NCBI RefSeq assembly: GCF_005938105.1
Contig: NZ_VCPE01000009.1
Location: 186,001-250,000, forward strand
Length of the DNA stretch: 64,000 bases
Direction of reading: 5' to 3'
Origin: Brucella haematophila
GTDB taxonomy: Bacteria; Pseudomonadota; Alphaproteobacteria; Rhizobiales; Rhizobiaceae
Positions 35,833-45,797 of this stretch are shown here, piece after piece (positions within the stretch are counted from its first letter, which is position 1; the number at the start of each line of letters is the position of its first letter). The notes under the pieces were generated by a model that had not been told where the DNA came from, made no database searches, and saw only the letters and a program-made list of their open reading frames with translations. The translations under genes were made by a program, and so were the position numbers.

Positions 35833-36909
35833 ATGACGGCAGCATCGATGGCGCAGCGCGGAGAGCGAAGCTCAAGAACGTCGAAGGACGAACGCGACCG
35901 GCGCCTTGTGCGTTACTGGCTTTATGCGGTTTTCGTTGTGCTGATCGCCATCGTGATGGTGGGCGGCGCCACCCGTATGACCGGCTCCGGCCTGTCGATT
36001 ACCGAATGGAAGCCGATCCACGGTGTTATTCCTCCGCTCAACCATGCGGAATGGGTGGAAGAATTCGATAAATACCGCCAAATTCCCCAATATCAGCAGA
36101 TCAACAAGGGCATGGCTCTTGAAGAGTTCCAGTATATTTTCTGGTGGGAATGGGCGCATCGTCTGCTGGCCCGCTTTGTTGGTTTCCTCGTGGCCGTGCC
36201 GCTGATCTTCTTCTGGGCGACGGGTCGCCTGAAAGGCGGGCTGAAATATCGTATGCTGGGTCTTCTGGCGTTGGGCGGGTTTCAGGGCGCCATTGGCTGG
36301 TGGATGGTCGCATCGGGCCTCAGCGAGCTTACCAGCGTCAGCCAGTATCGGCTTGCGATCCACCTCACCACAGCCTGCGTGATCATTACGGCGGTCTTCT
36401 ACATTGCGAGAGGGCTTGTGACCTATACAGAGCGCCCCGCTGAGCGGTCAGTGCAGCGCTTTGCCGGATGGCTCGTCTTTGCCGTTCTGGTGCAGATCTA
36501 TCTTGGCGGTCTGGTGGCCGGGCTGCATGCTGGTCTCACCTTCAACACCTGGCCTTTGATGGATGGCGCGATCATCCCATCCGATCTGTTCATCCAGTCA
36601 CCATGGTGGCGCAATCTGTTCGAAAACCCGAAAACCGTGCAGTTCGTGCATCGCATGTTTGCCTATACGGTTCTGGTTCTCACCGTTCTCCACGCCGTTC
36701 AGGTCTGGAAAGATGCGCCGGGTACAACCCACGCACGGCGGACGATTGTGTTGCTCGGCCTCGTGCTGGTGCAGGCTGTGATCGGTATTGGAACGTTGCT
36801 GATGAGTGTGCCGCTGCATATGGGCCTCACGCACCAGTTTGTTGCGCTGATTGTACTGGCTTTCGCGGTTGCGCATTGGCGCGCCACCAAGGGCGCTTAC
36901 GAAGGATAG
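35833..36909 (+). CDS. ctaA: heme A synthase (CtaA/COX15 type 2)
   Basis: Oxidises the C8 methyl of heme O to make heme A for cytochrome oxidase. The 358-residue protein has eight membrane helices and the paired heme histidines: '[14 protein letters not shown]' (near 102), '[12 protein letters not shown]', '[11 protein letters not shown]' (near 274) and '[12 protein letters not shown]' (near 336). '[19 protein letters not shown]' near residue 44 is the family N-terminal signature. It overlaps the convergent kinase gene by 13 bp at the 3' end. Confidence 0.94.
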   Translation: MTAASMAQRGERSSRTSKDERDRRLVRYWLYAVFVVLIAIVMVGGATRMTGSGLSITEWKPIHGVIPPLNHAEWVEEFDKYRQIPQYQQINKGMALEEFQYIFWWEWAHRLLARFVGFLVAVPLIFFWATGRLKGGLKYRMLGLLALGGFQGAIGWWMVASGLSELTSVSQYRLAIHLTTACVIITAVFYIARGLVTYTERPAERSVQRFAGWLVFAVLVQIYLGGLVAGLHAGLTFNTWPLMDGAIIPSDLFIQSPWWRNLFENPKTVQFVHRMFAYTVLVLTVLHAVQVWKDAPGTTHARRTIVLLGLVLVQAVIGIGTLLMSVPLHMGLTHQFVALIVLAFAVAHWRATKGAYEG

Positions 36910-37730
36910 GCCGTCTGGCGCAAATATCTCAGCGCGGTGGCGATCTTCAGCTCCCGCGCTTCGTCGGCATCATTACCGTCCTCGCGGTGCCACGCGGCTG
37001 AAAGACAGCCATAGGCAAAGGCATAATCAAGTATATAGGACGGCGCGCGGTCTATGATCGGCGCGAAATGTTCGGCCATGAGCCTTGCCCGGTCAAGGTC
37101 GAGGCAAAGATCGTCGCGATCCAGTGGATTGTAGAAGATATTGGCGGCATCGAAAGCTGCATCGCCGACCAGCCCATGCGGGTCGATAGCAAGCCAGCCA
37201 CGCGGACCTCGCAGGATGTTTTCGTGGTGAATGTCGCCATGAAGCGGAATAGGCTGATGCGGTGTCGCCAGGAGCTGCTTTGCAAGCGCTGTAGCATCCG
37301 CATAGATCGGCGTTTGATCCGCGACTGCGAAAAGGCCGGAAAAGTGTCTGTCGAGCGGTTGCAGGTCTGATGGTGCAGGCGCGGGCGAGGGCGTATGCAG
37401 TGCGGCCAGAACCTGCCCGAAGATCACCAGACAATCCGCATCGTGGCCGCTTTTGAGGTGTTGATCGAGATGATAGCTGCCCGCATATTCGAGCAGCATC
37501 GACGTATCTTTCAGATCGTACAGCCGCGCCGCGCCGTGCCCATCCTGCCAGCGCAGATAATGTGCGCCGCGCATTTCCTCCAGCCCGACTGGCTTCAACT
37601 GCTTGATAACAAAAACCTCGTCCGGATGACCGATGCGTTCGACCTTCCAGACGAGGCTTGAATGCGTATCGGCCAATGGCTCGAACGAACCGATATTCCA
37701 TTCGTCAGGGAACATCGGTTCAATCGTCAT
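36897..37730 (-). CDS. aminoglycoside/hydroxyurea phosphotransferase-family protein
   Basis: A 277-residue kinase of the APH_6_hur group (APH(6)/StrB-like). '[15 protein letters not shown]' holds the catalytic Asp (Brenner motif), and '[16 protein letters not shown]' holds the metal-binding DPHG. 'VFVIKQLKP' carries the ATP-binding Lys near 43. Most chromosomal members are not proven resistance enzymes; a metabolite kinase role is equally possible. It starts at the argC stop (TGATG overlap), so it is in the argC operon, and ends inside the 3' end of ctaA. Confidence 0.8.
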   Translation of the reverse strand: MTIEPMFPDEWNIGSFEPLADTHSSLVWKVERIGHPDEVFVIKQLKPVGLEEMRGAHYLRWQDGHGAARLYDLKDTSMLLEYAGSYHLDQHLKSGHDADCLVIFGQVLAALHTPSPAPAPSDLQPLDRHFSGLFAVADQTPIYADATALAKQLLATPHQPIPLHGDIHHENILRGPRGWLAIDPHGLVGDAAFDAANIFYNPLDRDDLCLDLDRARLMAEHFAPIIDRAPSYILDYAFAYGCLSAAWHREDGNDADEARELKIATALRYLRQTAYPS

Positions 37731-38665
37731 CAGGCTTTGCCGAGCATGAGGTTCATGTTCTGCACAGCCGCGCCCGAAGCGCCCTTGCCGAGATTGTCGA
37801 GCAGGGCGACCAGATTGACCTGATTGTCGCCTTCGGTGCCGAAGACGAAAAGCTTCATGCCGTCCTTGCCGGCCAGTTCTTCCGCATCGACACGCGGCAG
37901 CTTGGCGCTTTCTTCCAGAGGTACGACTTCGACGATGTCCTGACCGGCATAATGCGCGCTCAAGGCAGCGTGAACCTTTGCAAGCGATGGCCGGCCTTCA
38001 AGCTCATTCAGGAACAGCGGAACCTGCACGATCATCCCTTGCGGGAAACGTCCGACGCTCGGGCTGAAGATCGGACGACGGTCAAGACGTCCATGCAGCT
38101 GCAATTCCGGCACGTGCTTGTGATGCAGCGGCAGGCCGTAAAGGAAGTTATTGGAGGCCAGATAGTCCGGATTGTTCGTGTCTTCCATCTGGGCGATCAA
38201 CTGCTTGCCGCCGCCCGTATAACCGGAAACGGCATTGACGCTAACGGGATAGTCAGGCGGCAACAGCCCAGCGTCACGCAGCGGACGAATGAGCGCAATT
38301 GCGCCAGTCGGATAGCAGCCCGGATTGGCGACAAGGCGGGCCTCGGCAATGCGCTCGCGCTGGCCTTTGGCCAGTTCGGCAAAGCCATAGGCCCATTCCG
38401 GATGCACGCGGAATGCGGTCGACGTATCGATGATCCGGGTCGAATTATGGTCCCGAAGCAGGGAAACGGCTTCCTTCGATGCATCGTCAGGCAGGCACAG
38501 AATAGCAATGTCGGCAGAGCGCAGATAGTCGGCGCGCAAATCCTTGTTGCGCCGCTCGGCTTCCGGGATTGAAATCACTTCAAGATCGCCGCGCTCGGCC
38601 AGACGGCTGCGGATTTGCAGACCGGTGGTGCCGTGTTCGCCATCGATGAAGATTTTCGGTTTCAT
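37730..38665 (-). CDS. argC: N-acetyl-gamma-glutamyl-phosphate reductase (ArgC, type 2)
   Basis: Third step of arginine synthesis. The ATG at 38665 starts '[15 protein letters not shown]', the known N-terminus of the short type; an ATG at 38686 is in frame but unlikely. The 311-residue length identifies the type 2 ArgC. The active-site Cys is C117 in '[14 protein letters not shown]', and '[12 protein letters not shown]' follows. The dinucleotide site is '[11 protein letters not shown]'. The kinase gene begins one base into its stop codon. Confidence 0.95.
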   Translation of the reverse strand: MKPKIFIDGEHGTTGLQIRSRLAERGDLEVISIPEAERRNKDLRADYLRSADIAILCLPDDASKEAVSLLRDHNSTRIIDTSTAFRVHPEWAYGFAELAKGQRERIAEARLVANPGCYPTGAIALIRPLRDAGLLPPDYPVSVNAVSGYTGGGKQLIAQMEDTNNPDYLASNNFLYGLPLHHKHVPELQLHGRLDRRPIFSPSVGRFPQGMIVQVPLFLNELEGRPSLAKVHAALSAHYAGQDIVEVVPLEESAKLPRVDAEELAGKDGMKLFVFGTEGDNQVNLVALLDNLGKGASGAAVQNMNLMLGKA

Positions 38666-38760
38666 GCTTTTGCCTTTTGATTTCATAAAGTTACGACAAA
38701 TTCCGGAATCGGTTTTTCAACCGCTTGAATCAATTTCTTAACCGCGCGAAAGCGGCGCCG

Positions 38761-39711
38761 TCATCGTCGTTCTTTCTGTTCTGCCAGCAGGCCCAGATAA
38801 TACATTGCGATTGTGGCTCCAGCGATAGCCGTAATATCGGCATGATCATAAGCTGGTGCAACCTCGACCACATCCGCACCGACGAAGTCAAGCGGCGTGA
38901 GCTTGCGCAGGATCGATAGCATCTTGGCGGATGAAGGGCCGCCAGCCACCGGCGTGCCCGTGCCGGGCGCAAAGGCCGGATCGAGGCAATCGATATCGAA
39001 GGTCAGATAGCTCTTCTTGCCAGCCGTGCGCTTTAGAATGGCGTCGGCAATCTCTGCCGCCGTCATGTCTTCGACTTCGTGGCCGTAAATGATCTTGATG
39101 CCGCAATCGTCCGGCGCATGGGTGCGAATGCCGACCTGAATGGAGTGGTCCGGGTCGATGATGCCGTCACGCACGGCGCGGGCAACAAAGGAACCATGGT
39201 CGATCCGCTTGCCGTCATCGAACCAGGTGTCCTGATGCGCATCGAACTGCACCAGTGCCAGCGGGCCGTATTTCGCGGCATGGGCTTTCAGAAGCGGCCA
39301 TGTCACGAAATGATCGCCACCAAGCGTTAACAAAAACGCGTCGGATTTGAGGATCTTTGCCGCTTCGCGCTCAATCGTGGCCGGGGTCTTGTAATGATTG
39401 CCGTAGTCGAGCAGACAGTCGCCATAGTCGATGACCGCGAGATTTTCGAACAGATCACGCTGGAACGGATATTGCGGATCATTGTCGAAAATGGCCGATG
39501 CGCGCCGGATGGCCTGCGGACCGAAACGCGCGCCGGGCCGGTTGGACACAGCGGCATCGAACGGAATGCCCCAGACAACAGCTTCCGCGCCTTTGAGCGA
39601 CTTGCTATAGACGCGCCGCATGAAAGACAGCACGCCCGCATGGGTCGGGTCTGTCGCAGCGCTTGTCAGGCTGCGCGCGGTAAATGCGTGATCAATGGTC
39701 TTGGATGGCAT
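38761..39711 (-). CDS. speB: agmatinase
   Basis: A ureohydrolase (arginase fold, 316 residues) that hydrolyses agmatine to putrescine and urea. Manganese ligands are seen in 'LGGDHFVTWPL', 'VQFDAHQDTW' and 'TFDIDCLDPAFAPGTGTPV'. 'WGIPFDAAVSNRPGARFGP' near the N-terminus favours agmatinase over arginase. It may also act on guanidinobutyrate. It lies upstream of argC on the same strand, 95 bp away. Confidence 0.88.
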   Translation of the reverse strand: MPSKTIDHAFTARSLTSAATDPTHAGVLSFMRRVYSKSLKGAEAVVWGIPFDAAVSNRPGARFGPQAIRRASAIFDNDPQYPFQRDLFENLAVIDYGDCLLDYGNHYKTPATIEREAAKILKSDAFLLTLGGDHFVTWPLLKAHAAKYGPLALVQFDAHQDTWFDDGKRIDHGSFVARAVRDGIIDPDHSIQVGIRTHAPDDCGIKIIYGHEVEDMTAAEIADAILKRTAGKKSYLTFDIDCLDPAFAPGTGTPVAGGPSSAKMLSILRKLTPLDFVGADVVEVAPAYDHADITAIAGATIAMYYLGLLAEQKERR

Positions 39712-39773
39712 GGCCGTTTCCCGATGAAGCTCAGACTTCTATAACCGGTCAGTTGAGAAATTGGGAAGAGGTT

Positions 39774-40112
39774 TTAATCCCGATCAAAGCCGTAGGCGCG
39801 TTCGATACGACCAATGCGGACGCGATAGGTTTCATACCATTGCTGGCGACCAAGCTTCTGCGCCACGAGATGGTCCACTTCGCGCTTCCATGCCCGAATA
39901 CTGTCTTCATCCGCCCAGAACGAGTTTGTGATGCCAAAGCCTTCCGCATCGCGGGCGCTTTCGACGCCAAGATATCCGGGTTGTTGCGCCGCGAGTTCGG
40001 CCATGCGCACCGCCATATCGCCATAGCCATCGTCGTCACCAATGCGCTGCGAAGCAAAGGTGACGACGTAATAAGGTGGTTGCGGTGTTGGGGCGAAGCG
40101 GTCGGACGACAT
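39774..40112 (-). CDS. antibiotic biosynthesis monooxygenase (ABM) domain protein
   Basis: A 112-residue ferredoxin-like ABM domain protein. It has 'YVVTFASQRIGDDDGYGDMA', then 'ELAAQQPGYLGVESARD' and 'GITNSFWADEDSIRAWKREVDH', the typical 'PGY.g.e ... sYW.d...i..W' layout. ABM domains include monooxygenases and heme-degrading enzymes; the role here is unknown. It appears transcribed alone or with speB downstream, 62 bp away. Confidence 0.85.
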   Translation of the reverse strand: MSSDRFAPTPQPPYYVVTFASQRIGDDDGYGDMAVRMAELAAQQPGYLGVESARDAEGFGITNSFWADEDSIRAWKREVDHLVAQKLGRQQWYETYRVRIGRIERAYGFDRD

Positions 40113-40153
40113 CGTGCTGGCTCCTGGCTGGCTGATTCCTGAAATTCATAACA

Positions 40154-40179
40154 AAAAGCGGGCCCGAAAGCCCGCCTTT
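40154..40179 (-). terminator. Terminator after the autotransporter gene
   Basis: On the minus strand GCGGGC-TTTCGG-GCCCGC is followed by five T residues. It lies about 140 bp beyond the autotransporter stop, after repeat C1. Confidence 0.85.
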
Positions 40180-40227
40180 CCGTATGCAAAACGCGATATC
40201 CGACCTTTCGCGGCACGCTGAAGCAGT

Positions 40228-40321
40228 TCTGGTTAAAACGGAACCGTGGAACCGCTCTATCTATTTGTTTTTACGCATTATCCTGCGCAAAACCGCGACG
40301 CAGTTTTGCTGGAAATGCTCT
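40228..40321 (-). repeat. Repeat family C, copy C1
   Basis: On the minus strand it reads 'agcatttccagcaaaa', then 'gcgcaggataatgcgtaaaaac' (split here) and 'agagcggttccacggttccg', matching C2 and C3 at 53010-53238. It begins at the autotransporter stop codon. Confidence 0.8.
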
Positions 40322-43274
40322 AGAAATTGACGGCGAGTTTCACTTTGATCGCCTGATCCTGCGCCTTGTTTGCGAACTGTCCCCGGTAGTTCAACCCGAG
40401 AGAAGTATTCCTTGTCAGATTGAAGTCCAATCCAGCCTGTGCGTAGAACATGTCGCGGTCGAGCGGTAGCCCCGCCAAGGTGAACCCGGCTTCATTTCCA
40501 AAGCTTAGCATCGTTTCTCGTTGTGCATAGCTATTGTGCTGCCAGCCGACTGCAAGCTTGGTGCCTATGCTGCTGGTTTCGGAAATTGTGTAATCTTTGG
40601 AGAAGCGAATACCGAGATAGTTGCTCAACAGGTTGCCCGTTGCGCCGGAGCCGGAGAGGGCCGTTACCGCCTCGTTTTCAATAAAGCCATTGGTTTTCGC
40701 GTAGGCGTAGGAAATCCCGGCAAAGGGTTCCACCAATGCCAGCCTGGTGTCGATCTTGTAACCCAGTTCAGCAAATCCCAGGAAACTGCTGGCTCGGTAA
40801 CTCGCGCGATTGTCATTCGAGACTTCCTTGAAGCGGATCGTGCGCTTGCTATCGATATCATGCAGGTTTGCGTTGCCACCAAAGGTCAGGTTGATGTTGT
40901 TCCATGCGTAACCGCCATAGGCGCCGATCTGGTAGCTATCGATACTGGCTGACGACAGACCGCTATTGAGCGATGATTGCATATAGCCGGTAAAGAGACC
41001 CAGCAGCCAGTTATCGGAGACATGGCCGTCGATACCGGTGATGAAACCGGTGGCGCTGCGGCTCATGCCTTGCGCTTCTCCATCACTCTCGAAATGCGCC
41101 CTGGAATTATAGGCCTGTCCCCAGACGCCGTTCTGGCGGGGCGCATTCGGTACATTCGCCGAATGCGTGAAACGGCTGTCGGATAAGCTGTTGATCCGCT
41201 GGGTCACAGCTTCGCGTGGTAATTGGTTGTCGTAAAGAAGCGATGTCAGTGTGGACGCGTAAATATCGCCGGAAAGCTGCGTATAGGCTTCTGACAGATT
41301 GTCATCTACCCGTGAGGTGAACACATTCTTGTAGATCGCGTTTTGAGAGCCGAGCGCTTGTACGGCGTCGGCAACCCTTCTTTGCTGATTGCTAGCCGCA
41401 TAGACTGCGAACCTTTTATCCTGCTTTACAAAGGTGACGCCGACTTCGTTCTGCCTATAGTCAAGTTCTTCACCGATGAAATTATATGTCGGTGAAACCT
41501 TGTCGAAGCGCCCTGTAATGCCATTATCTGCCTTCAGGAAGACGCTGCTTTTGCCCAATCGAGCAATAACCTCGTCTACAGTCAGCGGTAGGCGTTTCTT
41601 GTCTCCGTCAAACACGACACCGCCCGCAAGCTGCGCCCGATCGCTGCCATAGAGCAGGGATGTGCTGCCATCAGCGCCCACGCCAATATCGAGAGTGCTA
41701 CCGTCTTTCAGGTCTATGTCACCATTGACTTTCAATGTCTTCGTGTCGGATGTGCGGAAATCACCCGGAGCGACATGAGCCCCATCTCCCGCTGTTATAC
41801 CTCCGGTAAAGCCGGTGCCGCTTAGCGTCCCGCCGGAATGGACCAGAACCGGCGAGGTGATCGAACCGTTGACCATCAATTCGCCCGCGTAAATGTCGGT
41901 TTGTCCCTTATAGCTACTCTGTCCGCCAAGCACGGTGGTGCCTTGTCCGACCTGCCGCACACGGCCATCGCCGGTAATTTTGCCGTCGAAGCTGAGCAGA
42001 TTGCTGCGGTTGAATGACAGAAACGCATCCTTCTGCATCAAGTCGACATCGCCAATGATGGAGCCTGTCTTGCCGCCATTGCCAAGCTCCAGCCCGCCCT
42101 CAAGCACGAAGCTGTTGCCGGTATATTTGTTTTCGCCGGTCAGCGTCAGTTTTCCAGACTGCATCTTGTAGAGGGAACGGTCACCGTCCAGATAGCCTGC
42201 TACGATTTTATCGGATGTCGGAAAGAAAATGTTCCGCTCGGTCTTGAAGAGCCCTTCGGGAGATCGAACGTAGAAGCCTGCGAGATCCGGGTTTGACCAA
42301 TATTCCCGCATATAGTTGGCAATGTAATTGTGCGTGCGGGTTGTCGGATGAATATCATCCCAGAAGACATATTCGTTCTGTATCGAGGAACCGCGCGGCT
42401 GATTCAAACATGAGGGTGTGTTTACACAATTGCCGGTCGCATTTGAGAAGCCGAAGATATTGGGATGCTTCACGACCATATCGAGGATGTCGTCGATTTT
42501 GGGCGCATAGACCACAGCATCGGGGTGTTTTTTCTTGAACGCGGCGATGCTGTTGGCAATGGCGCTGTTGAATTCGTCCGTTGCCTCTCTGGATGGGATG
42601 CCGGGCCTGTTCGCATAGCGGGGAACTTTCGAAAAGTCGGGCAGGTCAGGTACCAGGAACTGTCGCCCGCCTGCTTGATAAAGACGCTCAAGCGCTTTCG
42701 ATAATTCATTTCCGCCAAACGCCGCCGTATCCCGTATTGAAGCACCGTGGTCAAGCGCGTCCATGGCATCATTGCCGCCGGCCCATAAGGAGACGATGCT
42801 GTGAGGGGAGATGGTATTACGCCCATCAATGAATTCGTTCACTTCGTCTGCAATAGATGGGATTATCCATGATATCGCACTGCCAGCACTCTGATATTTC
42901 GTGCCGCCGATGGCGTAGTTGACGTTGATGTCGCGGTTGGGGGTGTTGTCACCAAAATCATCGGTACGGATCCGAAATACTACGAATTCGGTGCCTCGCT
43001 CTTGGTTTCGGAAGAGATATTCGTTCCAGACGCGACCATTGCTGAATCGTCCATCGGTCGTAACGTGTCCAGTGAATGCTATGATATCATCAGCAAACGT
43101 ACCATTATCGCTCAGGCTGTCGCCGAAGATGATAGCCCTGTTGAAATAGCTCTTGTCATCATTGTCGGTTATGCTTTGCGAATAAGCTGTCGAAGAAAGT
43201 AAAATTTGAGACAAGGTGCATGCAGCCAATAAAATATTGGCCTTCCCATTAGAAATAAATGTCAAAATACACAT
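40320..43274 (-). CDS. GDSL-esterase autotransporter
   Basis: A type Va secreted protein of 984 residues. A Sec signal ('ILLAACTLSQILLSSTAYSQ', about 14-33) precedes an SGNH hydrolase domain with S53 in 'FGDSLSDNG', 'GGND' (N168), and D306/H309 in 'WDDIHP'. An autotransporter-associated beta-strand repeat region follows (about 370-520, e.g. 'GQGTTVLGGQSSYKGQTDIY'). The C-terminal beta-barrel (about 700-984) ends in 'KLAVNF', with the final aromatic that BAM recognises. Unlike short EstA-type esterases it has a passenger repeat stem between enzyme and barrel. AT-rich upstream DNA suggests a regulated promoter. Confidence 0.93.
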   Translation of the reverse strand: MCILTFISNGKANILLAACTLSQILLSSTAYSQSITDNDDKSYFNRAIIFGDSLSDNGTFADDIIAFTGHVTTDGRFSNGRVWNEYLFRNQERGTEFVVFRIRTDDFGDNTPNRDINVNYAIGGTKYQSAGSAISWIIPSIADEVNEFIDGRNTISPHSIVSLWAGGNDAMDALDHGASIRDTAAFGGNELSKALERLYQAGGRQFLVPDLPDFSKVPRYANRPGIPSREATDEFNSAIANSIAAFKKKHPDAVVYAPKIDDILDMVVKHPNIFGFSNATGNCVNTPSCLNQPRGSSIQNEYVFWDDIHPTTRTHNYIANYMREYWSNPDLAGFYVRSPEGLFKTERNIFFPTSDKIVAGYLDGDRSLYKMQSGKLTLTGENKYTGNSFVLEGGLELGNGGKTGSIIGDVDLMQKDAFLSFNRSNLLSFDGKITGDGRVRQVGQGTTVLGGQSSYKGQTDIYAGELMVNGSITSPVLVHSGGTLSGTGFTGGITAGDGAHVAPGDFRTSDTKTLKVNGDIDLKDGSTLDIGVGADGSTSLLYGSDRAQLAGGVVFDGDKKRLPLTVDEVIARLGKSSVFLKADNGITGRFDKVSPTYNFIGEELDYRQNEVGVTFVKQDKRFAVYAASNQQRRVADAVQALGSQNAIYKNVFTSRVDDNLSEAYTQLSGDIYASTLTSLLYDNQLPREAVTQRINSLSDSRFTHSANVPNAPRQNGVWGQAYNSRAHFESDGEAQGMSRSATGFITGIDGHVSDNWLLGLFTGYMQSSLNSGLSSASIDSYQIGAYGGYAWNNINLTFGGNANLHDIDSKRTIRFKEVSNDNRASYRASSFLGFAELGYKIDTRLALVEPFAGISYAYAKTNGFIENEAVTALSGSGATGNLLSNYLGIRFSKDYTISETSSIGTKLAVGWQHNSYAQRETMLSFGNEAGFTLAGLPLDRDMFYAQAGLDFNLTRNTSLGLNYRGQFANKAQDQAIKVKLAVNF

Positions 43275-43373
43275 CCATGAAAATGTAAGTTAAAAATTTA
43301 AGTGAAATCTGAAAAGAAAAAAGAATAGTGTAAATGAACCTCCTTTAAATAGGGAGGAGAGGGACGTAGAAAC

Positions 43374-43402
43374 CAAAAAAGCGAGCCTTGCGGCTCGCTT
43401 TT
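43374..43402 (-). terminator. Terminator after rpsI
   Basis: AAAAGCGAGCC-GCAA-GGCTCGCTTTT hairpin with a T-rich tail on the minus strand, 111 bp past the rpsI stop. The region on to the autotransporter start (43275-43373) is AT-rich and gene-free. Confidence 0.9.
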
Positions 43403-43408
43403 CGCATA

Positions 43409-43503
43409 TCCAGACGACAAGAATATTATCGTCTGGAAATATAACCCCAAGCGCCGGAGCGCTTGGGTGATTTTTAAACGGGCCAGCGCTTCGAGAGCTG
43501 GCC
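43409..43503 (-). other. Three consecutive hairpins in the rpsI 3' untranslated region
   Basis: Stems CCAGACGA / TCGTCTGG (43409-43436), CCCAAGCGC / GCGCTTGGG (43445-43467) and GGGCCAGC / GCTGGCCC (43480-43503) lie between the stop codon and the terminator. The last one shares 'gcgcttcgaga' with the final codons of rpsI, as if a small duplication created it. Confidence 0.75.
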
Positions 43504-43512
43504 CTAAGCGGA

Positions 43513-43989
43513 TTAGCGCTTCGAGAACTGGAACGAACGGCGAGCCTTGGCCTTACCGTACTTCTTACGTTCGACAACGCGGCTATCGCGGGTCAGGAAG
43601 CCACCCTTCTTGAGAACCGTGCGCAGGCCTGGTTCGTAGTAGGTGAGGGCCTTCGAGATACCGTGACGAACGGCACCAGCTTGACCGGACAGGCCGCCAC
43701 CAGCAACGGTAGCAATGATGTCGAACTGGCCAGCGCGGTTCGAAGCGATGATCGGCTGCTGGAGGATCATCTGCAGGACCGGACGTGCGAAATACTTTTC
43801 GAATTCCTTGTCGTTGACGGTGATCTTGCCGGAACCCGGCTTGACCCAAACGCGTGCAACGGCGTCCTTACGCTTGCCGGTGGCATAAGCGCGGCCCTGT
43901 GCGTCCAGCTTCTGGACGTGAACCGGAGCGGCAGCTTCGGTCTTGGCAACAGTGCCGAGTTCTTCGAGCGAGTTGAGCTGCTCAGCCAT
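43513..43989 (-). CDS. rpsI: 30S ribosomal protein S9
   Basis: Binds the 16S rRNA head; its C-terminal tail contacts P-site tRNA. The 158-residue protein has the usual alphaproteobacterial N-terminal extension, then '[21 protein letters not shown]' (cited in part: '[13 protein letters not shown]'). The tail '[16 protein letters not shown]' is standard. It starts 2 bp after the rplM stop, in the conserved rplM-rpsI operon. Confidence 0.98.
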   Translation of the reverse strand: MAEQLNSLEELGTVAKTEAAAPVHVQKLDAQGRAYATGKRKDAVARVWVKPGSGKITVNDKEFEKYFARPVLQMILQQPIIASNRAGQFDIIATVAGGGLSGQAGAVRHGISKALTYYEPGLRTVLKKGGFLTRDSRVVERKKYGKAKARRSFQFSKR

Positions 43990-43991
43990 GA

Positions 43992-44456
43992 TTATGCATT
44001 CCCTTTGTTCTTGCGGTTCAGCGCTGCGACGTCGAGGACTTCCGGCTGCTGAGCTTCATGCTGATGGTTCGGACCTGCATAAACGCGCAGGTTCTTCATC
44101 TGGCGACGGCCGAGCGGACCACGTGGGATCATACGCTCAATAGCCTTCTCGAGAACGCGTTCCGGGAAACGGCCTTCGAGAATCTGGCGAGCAGTGCGCT
44201 CCTTGATGCCGCCCGGATGGCCGGTGTGCCAGTAATAAACCTTGTCGGTGTACTTCTTGCCGGTCAGAACAACCTTGTCGGCATTGATGATGATGACATT
44301 GTCGCCATCGTCAACATGCGGAGTGAAGGTTGCTTTGTGCTTGCCACGCAGGCGATTGGCGACGATAGTTGCGAGACGACCAACGACGAGACCTTCGGCG
44401 TCGATCAGTACCCACTTCTTCACCACTTCAGCCGGCTTCTGAGAAAAAGTTGCCAT
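43992..44456 (-). CDS. rplM: 50S ribosomal protein L13
   Basis: The ATG at 44456, preceded by AAGGAAG, gives the standard 154 residues; the frame is open upstream without similarity. Visible motifs are '[19 protein letters not shown]', '[19 protein letters not shown]' and '[20 protein letters not shown]'. An early-assembly protein of the large subunit and the first gene of the rplM-rpsI operon. Confidence 0.98.
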   Translation of the reverse strand: MATFSQKPAEVVKKWVLIDAEGLVVGRLATIVANRLRGKHKATFTPHVDDGDNVIIINADKVVLTGKKYTDKVYYWHTGHPGGIKERTARQILEGRFPERVLEKAIERMIPRGPLGRRQMKNLRVYAGPNHQHEAQQPEVLDVAALNRKNKGNA

Positions 44457-44573
44457 TGAAGTCTTCCTTAGACTAATCCCCGATCTTGTATCAGGGCTTT
44501 TTTTGTTGCTTGTGTTGGAGCTATCCAACCCGAACGGGCGTGCAAAAGATAAGTTTCGCGCGCTTCCGGCGGG

Positions 44574-44602
44574 TCGATACACAAACTCTGCCCTGTCGTC
44601 AA
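44574..44602 (-). promoter_or_regulatory. Predicted promoter of rplM-rpsI
   Basis: On the minus strand TTGACG (44602-44597) and TATCGA (44579-44574) are separated by 17 bp, a good sigma-70 type pair, about 110 bp before the rplM start. Confidence 0.65.
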
Positions 44603-44692
44603 GTCCCGCTTTTGCGTGCTTATTTTAAAAGCGTAATAAAATCAATGGCTTGCATATTTGGTATTATAATACCGCATCTTTTTGCGGCTCTT

Positions 44693-45139
44693 TTAACGCG
44701 GTGGGATTGAATAGGTCGCTGTTGCATGGGCCACCAGTTCCCCTGTCACGCCATCGGTCAGGCTGATATCGAGGACGGCAAGGCGCTTTCCAAGCTTGAG
44801 AAGCCGCGCAACAGCTTCCACCGTGCCGGGCGAAGGCTTGCGCAGAAAGTTGATGTTGAGATTGGTCGTCACCGCAAGCGCGACCGGCCCGATATGCGCC
44901 AGTATGGCCGCATAGGCTGCGACATCGGCCAGCGCGAAAAGCGCAGGACCGGAAACCGTGCCGCCGGGGCGCAAATGTTGTTCGTCAGCGTGAAGGCGCA
45001 TCGTGGCGGAGCCTTCGTCTATTGCAACAATCTCGAAACTGTCACCAAGCTGCGGAAATTCGCGCTTCATGAAGGCGCGCAGGTCTTCGATATCCATCAC
45101 CGGGGTCGGGCTTGTGTGCTGTGCCATATTGATATTCAT
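44693..45139 (-). CDS. PaaI-family thioesterase
   Basis: A hotdog-fold acyl-CoA thioesterase. The start at 45139 follows GGGAGG and gives 148 residues. Family features are 'HLRPGGTVSGPALFALADVAAYAAI' (here 'RPGGTVSGPALFALADVA', with the catalytic Asp) and 'AVTTNLNINFLRKP'. The substrate is unknown; such proteins often work on aromatic or medium-chain CoA esters. It diverges from the CoA-binding gene. Confidence 0.87.
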   Translation of the reverse strand: MNINMAQHTSPTPVMDIEDLRAFMKREFPQLGDSFEIVAIDEGSATMRLHADEQHLRPGGTVSGPALFALADVAAYAAILAHIGPVALAVTTNLNINFLRKPSPGTVEAVARLLKLGKRLAVLDISLTDGVTGELVAHATATYSIPPR

Positions 45140-45251
45140 CCATTCCTCCCAATCTTTATAGCAATAGAAGCGTGAACCATCGTGTTGCAAGCGGCATCCG
45201 CTCGTGCGAACGATTAAACACAGTCACGCAGTTGAGGCCGGTGAGGACAAC

Positions 45252-45674
45252 ATGAACAATCCGTCTAACGACCAGATTCGCGACATTCTCCAATCCGTCA
45301 AAACAATCGCGCTTCTTGGCGCTTCACCTAAGCCGGAACGCCCGAGCAATGGCGTGATGGAGTTTCTGCTGTCAAAGGGCTACCACGTCATTCCCGTCAA
45401 TCCGGGGCAGGTTGGCAAGGAAATCCATGGCCAGCGCGTTGTGGCACGTCTGGCCGATATTGAAGAGCCTGTAGATATGGTCGATGTGTTTCGTGAGCCT
45501 TATTCGCTGCCCGGTATTGTTGATGAAATTCTGACGATGAAGCAGCGCCCGTCGGTTCTGTGGACACAGCTCGGCGTTGTTCACGAAGAGGCAGGTAAGC
45601 GCGCTGAAGATGCCGGGCTGAAAGTCGTCATGGACCGTTGTCCGGCAATCGAATATCCGCGTTTGATCGGGTAA
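45252..45674 (+). CDS. CoA-binding domain protein (YccU-like)
   Basis: ATG 45252 with GGTGAGGA upstream gives 140 residues, a single Rossmann CoA_binding domain. 'IALLGASPKPERPSNGVMEFL' (cited as about 18-38), 'VIPVNPGQVGKEI' and 'PVDMVDVFREP' are typical, and 'VVMDRCPAIEY' closes the domain. The molecular role of YccU proteins is not established. It precedes a sulfhydrylase gene by about 120 bp on the same strand. Confidence 0.88.
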   Translation: MNNPSNDQIRDILQSVKTIALLGASPKPERPSNGVMEFLLSKGYHVIPVNPGQVGKEIHGQRVVARLADIEEPVDMVDVFREPYSLPGIVDEILTMKQRPSVLWTQLGVVHEEAGKRAEDAGLKVVMDRCPAIEYPRLIG

Positions 45675-45797
45675 CTGTTTGAAGCCGGAATAAAATTCCC
45701 CGCTTTGCTGTGGCTCGAAAAATTCCTCCTTTGCTTTCTTTGGGGCAAAGCCTAACGTCCGCTCTCAAAGAGTGGCATTCGTTATCAGGAGGAATAA

